64,000 bases of DNA from Bacillus sp. CGMCC 1.16541. GTDB taxonomy: Bacteria > Bacillota > Bacilli > Bacillales > Bacillaceae_H. A model generated the notes under the pieces. That model was not told where the DNA came from, did no database searches, and worked only from the letters and a program-made list of their open reading frames with translations. The DNA lies in NCBI RefSeq assembly GCF_003184905.1, contig NZ_QFRU01000010.1, positions 88,738-152,737 of the forward strand, in the 5' to 3' direction. Position 1 is the first letter of the stretch. Every line of letters starts with the position of its first letter. Both the position numbers and the translations under genes were made by a program. This document shows positions 62,541 to 64,000 of this stretch, piece after piece.

Positions 62541-63002
62541 TTATTTTACATTCATCTTTTCATGATTAAGGTATGTTTCGATAAAGGTACGATTTGTAGC
62601 GGTTAACTCACTTGGTAAGTCATCCATTGAGACGTACTTCATCTCTATGGATTCGTTGTAGTCAATCTTTAAGTCTCCGCTTACTTCTTTTGTATAATAA
62701 ACAGCGGTGACCGAATACAGTTGATCTCCGTTTGGCATGGTTAAAAAGTAGTCAGAGCCGGAAAATACCTGTAGGAACGTTATGTTTTCAACGGTTAGTC
62801 CTGTTTCTTCAAGTACTTCTCTTTTTGCGACTTCTTCAAAGCTTTCTCCCAACTCCATCAAACCACCAGGTAATCCCCAAGATCCTTCGTGTCTTTTTTG
62901 CAGTAGCACTTCATTTTGTTCGTTCAAAATTATCACAACCGAACTAGGTAAAATCAGTGGGGCCTGTCCGACGTATTGTCGTAAAAATTGATAATATTCC
63001 AT
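62541..63002 (-). CDS. Nudix hydrolase
   Basis: The 153-residue enzyme has the Nudix box GGLMELGESFEEVAKREVLE-ETG, complete for divalent metal and pyrophosphate hydrolysis, and the opening VVIILNEQNEVLLQKRHEGSWGLPGG. The substrate is unknown (NDP-X type). AAGGGAGAG precedes the ATG. It is probably co-transcribed with the downstream P-loop kinase. Confidence 0.92.
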   Translation of the reverse strand: MEYYQFLRQYVGQAPLILPSSVVIILNEQNEVLLQKRHEGSWGLPGGLMELGESFEEVAKREVLEETGLTVENITFLQVFSGSDYFLTMPNGDQLYSVTAVYYTKEVSGDLKIDYNESIEMKYVSMDDLPSELTATNRTFIETYLNHEKMNVK

Positions 63003-63147
63003 TTCGATCTCTCCCTTGTCGTCTGTTTCCTTTTAGTAACGATGTATTTTTCTATCTTAACATATTATTCCAAACATTTTAGTTGTTGAGAGAATTCAAT
63101 TGGTTAAAAATGAAGATTGAGAGAGAAAGAGGAGAGAAGCATCGATT

Positions 63148-63253
63148 CATTCATCTAAAAAGAAGCGTAATCGGCAACATGTTTTAGATGAATGATAGTA
63201 GATGTGGAGGCAAAACATGTTGCGAACAGGACTAAACAGAGTTGTTTTCTCTG
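63148..63253 (+). repeat. Cluster of overlapping inverted repeats
   Basis: CATTCATCTAAAA (63148-63160) pairs with TTTTAGATGAATG (63182-63194), and GCAACATGTTTT (63174-63185) pairs with AAAACATGTTGC (63212-63223); both are perfect and share four bases, so one stem disfavours the other. A third hairpin AACAGAG/CTCTGTT follows at 63236-63253. There is no gene in 63003-63481. TTGAGATTGATT (63352 on) faintly resembles half a Fur box. Confidence 0.6.
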
Positions 63254-63481
63254 TTGTCTCAGACTCGTTCATTCTTTATAGTGAATTTTAGATTAAAATA
63301 ATTATAAAAAAGTATTGACTATAAAAATGAGGCGTGTATATAAGAATTGTAATTGAGATTGATTCCCACTTAATAGTCATTATCGTAATGGATAAGACAG
63401 GGGGAATCAAGTTAGAACACGCTGTTGTTCTACTAAACTTTTAAAAAGCAAGCATACGCTTGTGAAATAGGTAACAAATAA

Positions 63482-63829
63482 AACTTACTTTTTTGGTCTG
63501 TAAGCTGCTACTTATGTAAAGAAGCGATGCCAGAAATCAATGAGTTACGTGACGAGTACGATGATCAGTTAAACGTTGTAGCGGTTCACATGCCTCGTTC
63601 AGAAGACGACTTAAATATGGGCGTAATTGAAGCAATGGCAATGGGGCATGACATTACACAACCAATCTTCGTTGACAGCGAACACAAATTAACAGACGCA
63701 TTTGAAAATAAATATGTACCAGCTTACTACGTATTTGACAAAGAAGGAAAGCTACGTCACTTCCAAGCAGGTGGAAGTGGAATGGACATGCTTCGCAAGC
63801 GTTTAAATCGTGTGTTAGGCGAAGAGTAA
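63482..63829 (+). pseudogene. TlpA/ResA-like thioredoxin, 5' end lost
   Basis: The frame from 63482 reads LLFWSVSCYLCKEAMPEINEL, the thioredoxin-fold redox motif C-x-x-C, continuing to 63829 with GVIEAMAMGHDITQPIFVD and VPAYYVFDKEGKLRHFQAGG. An in-frame TAA precedes it at 63479, and no start or N-terminal strand is found. Read through that stop, the frame continues ACEIGNK-stop, as if the stop arose in an older gene. The only ATG would lose the CxxC. It is most likely a broken gene. Confidence 0.7.
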
Positions 63830-63844
63830 GAAGAAAGAACAGGC

Positions 63845-63887
63845 CGAGAGGTGAATTCTATGAACGAATTCTCGTCTCGGTTTTTTC
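63845..63887 (+). terminator. Terminator after the TlpA-like gene
   Basis: CCGAGA ... GAATTC / GAATTC ... TCTCGG forms a two-part stem followed by TTTTTT. The rest of the window to 64000 shows nothing. Confidence 0.85.
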
Positions 63888-64000
63888 GTGTTAAACGTAG
63901 GCCATAAAATTAAAAAGCAGCTGAAAATACTCTCAAGTCGTATTCTATATATAAATGATTAACATTTCCAACTTCCTATGCTTAAACCGTTTTATCCTTG

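Overview
The window is bacterial chromosome from a low-GC, Gram-positive, endospore-former-type genome of the family Bacillaceae. This rests on AGGAGG ribosome sites, LxxC lipoproteins, CcpA-type cre sites, SAM and TPP riboswitches, and gene sets arranged much as in Bacillus subtilis: treP/treA/treR, ykoFEDC, the 5-oxoprolinase (kip/ycsFG) operon, yxjC/scoAB, and ycgR/ycgQ. The genus cannot be fixed from the sequence. No tRNA, rRNA or CRISPR array was seen.

Layout. 1-3 kb: the 3' end of a sensor kinase gene, two PepSY proteins and a DUF915-type hydrolase. 3-6.6 kb: a Fur-box-controlled ferric iron ABC transporter. 6.6-8.1 kb: an NhaC antiporter. 8.4-13.4 kb: a tyrosine/homogentisate degradation operon. 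13.5-19.2 kb: a phosphatase with no normal start codon, a YjiH/GabT-like pair, an apparently orphan SAM riboswitch and a lipoprotein. 19.4-25.5 kb: a trehalose operon with an oligo-1,6-glucosidase gene between treP and treA. 25.6-26.7 kb: two lipoproteins. 26.7-30.6 kb: a TPP-riboswitch-controlled thiamine-precursor ECF transporter. 32.2-37.2 kb: a GntP permease behind a sigma-54 promoter, its NtrC-type activator, and a 3-oxoacid CoA-transferase behind a cre site. 37.5-40.3 kb: a purine permease with an attenuator-like leader and an EamA exporter. 40.6-44.3 kb: 5-oxoprolinase plus an NRAMP transporter. 44.3-46.7 kb: an insertion-sequence graveyard (IS6 remnant, IS630 with two frameshifts, an IS200/IS605-like right end behind a small ribbon-helix-helix gene). 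46.8-54.6 kb: DUF819, a YcgR/YcgQ pair with a Zur-like site, hemolysin III, DUF1643 and secreted proteins. 54.6-63.9 kb: decayed genes (cytosine deaminase, XRE regulator, TlpA thioredoxin), a cold-shock gene, an oxidoreductase, a lone tyrosine recombinase, a K+/H+ antiporter, a YitT protein, a P-loop kinase and a Nudix hydrolase.

Two dispersed non-coding repeat families stand out. Family I (about 230-320 bp, copies at 1.65, 17.1 and 61.7 kb) always lies just after a stop codon and has inverted ends around GGGACATAA. Family II (about 170 bp, at 40.3 and 51.1 kb) has a direct repeat at both ends and a central inverted repeat, with a compensatory base-pair change between the two copies, which suggests a structured RNA. 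The most system-like candidates are family II, the IS605-like RNA/ribbon-helix-helix module, the orphan SAM switch, and the lone recombinase whose promoter lies inside an inverted repeat.
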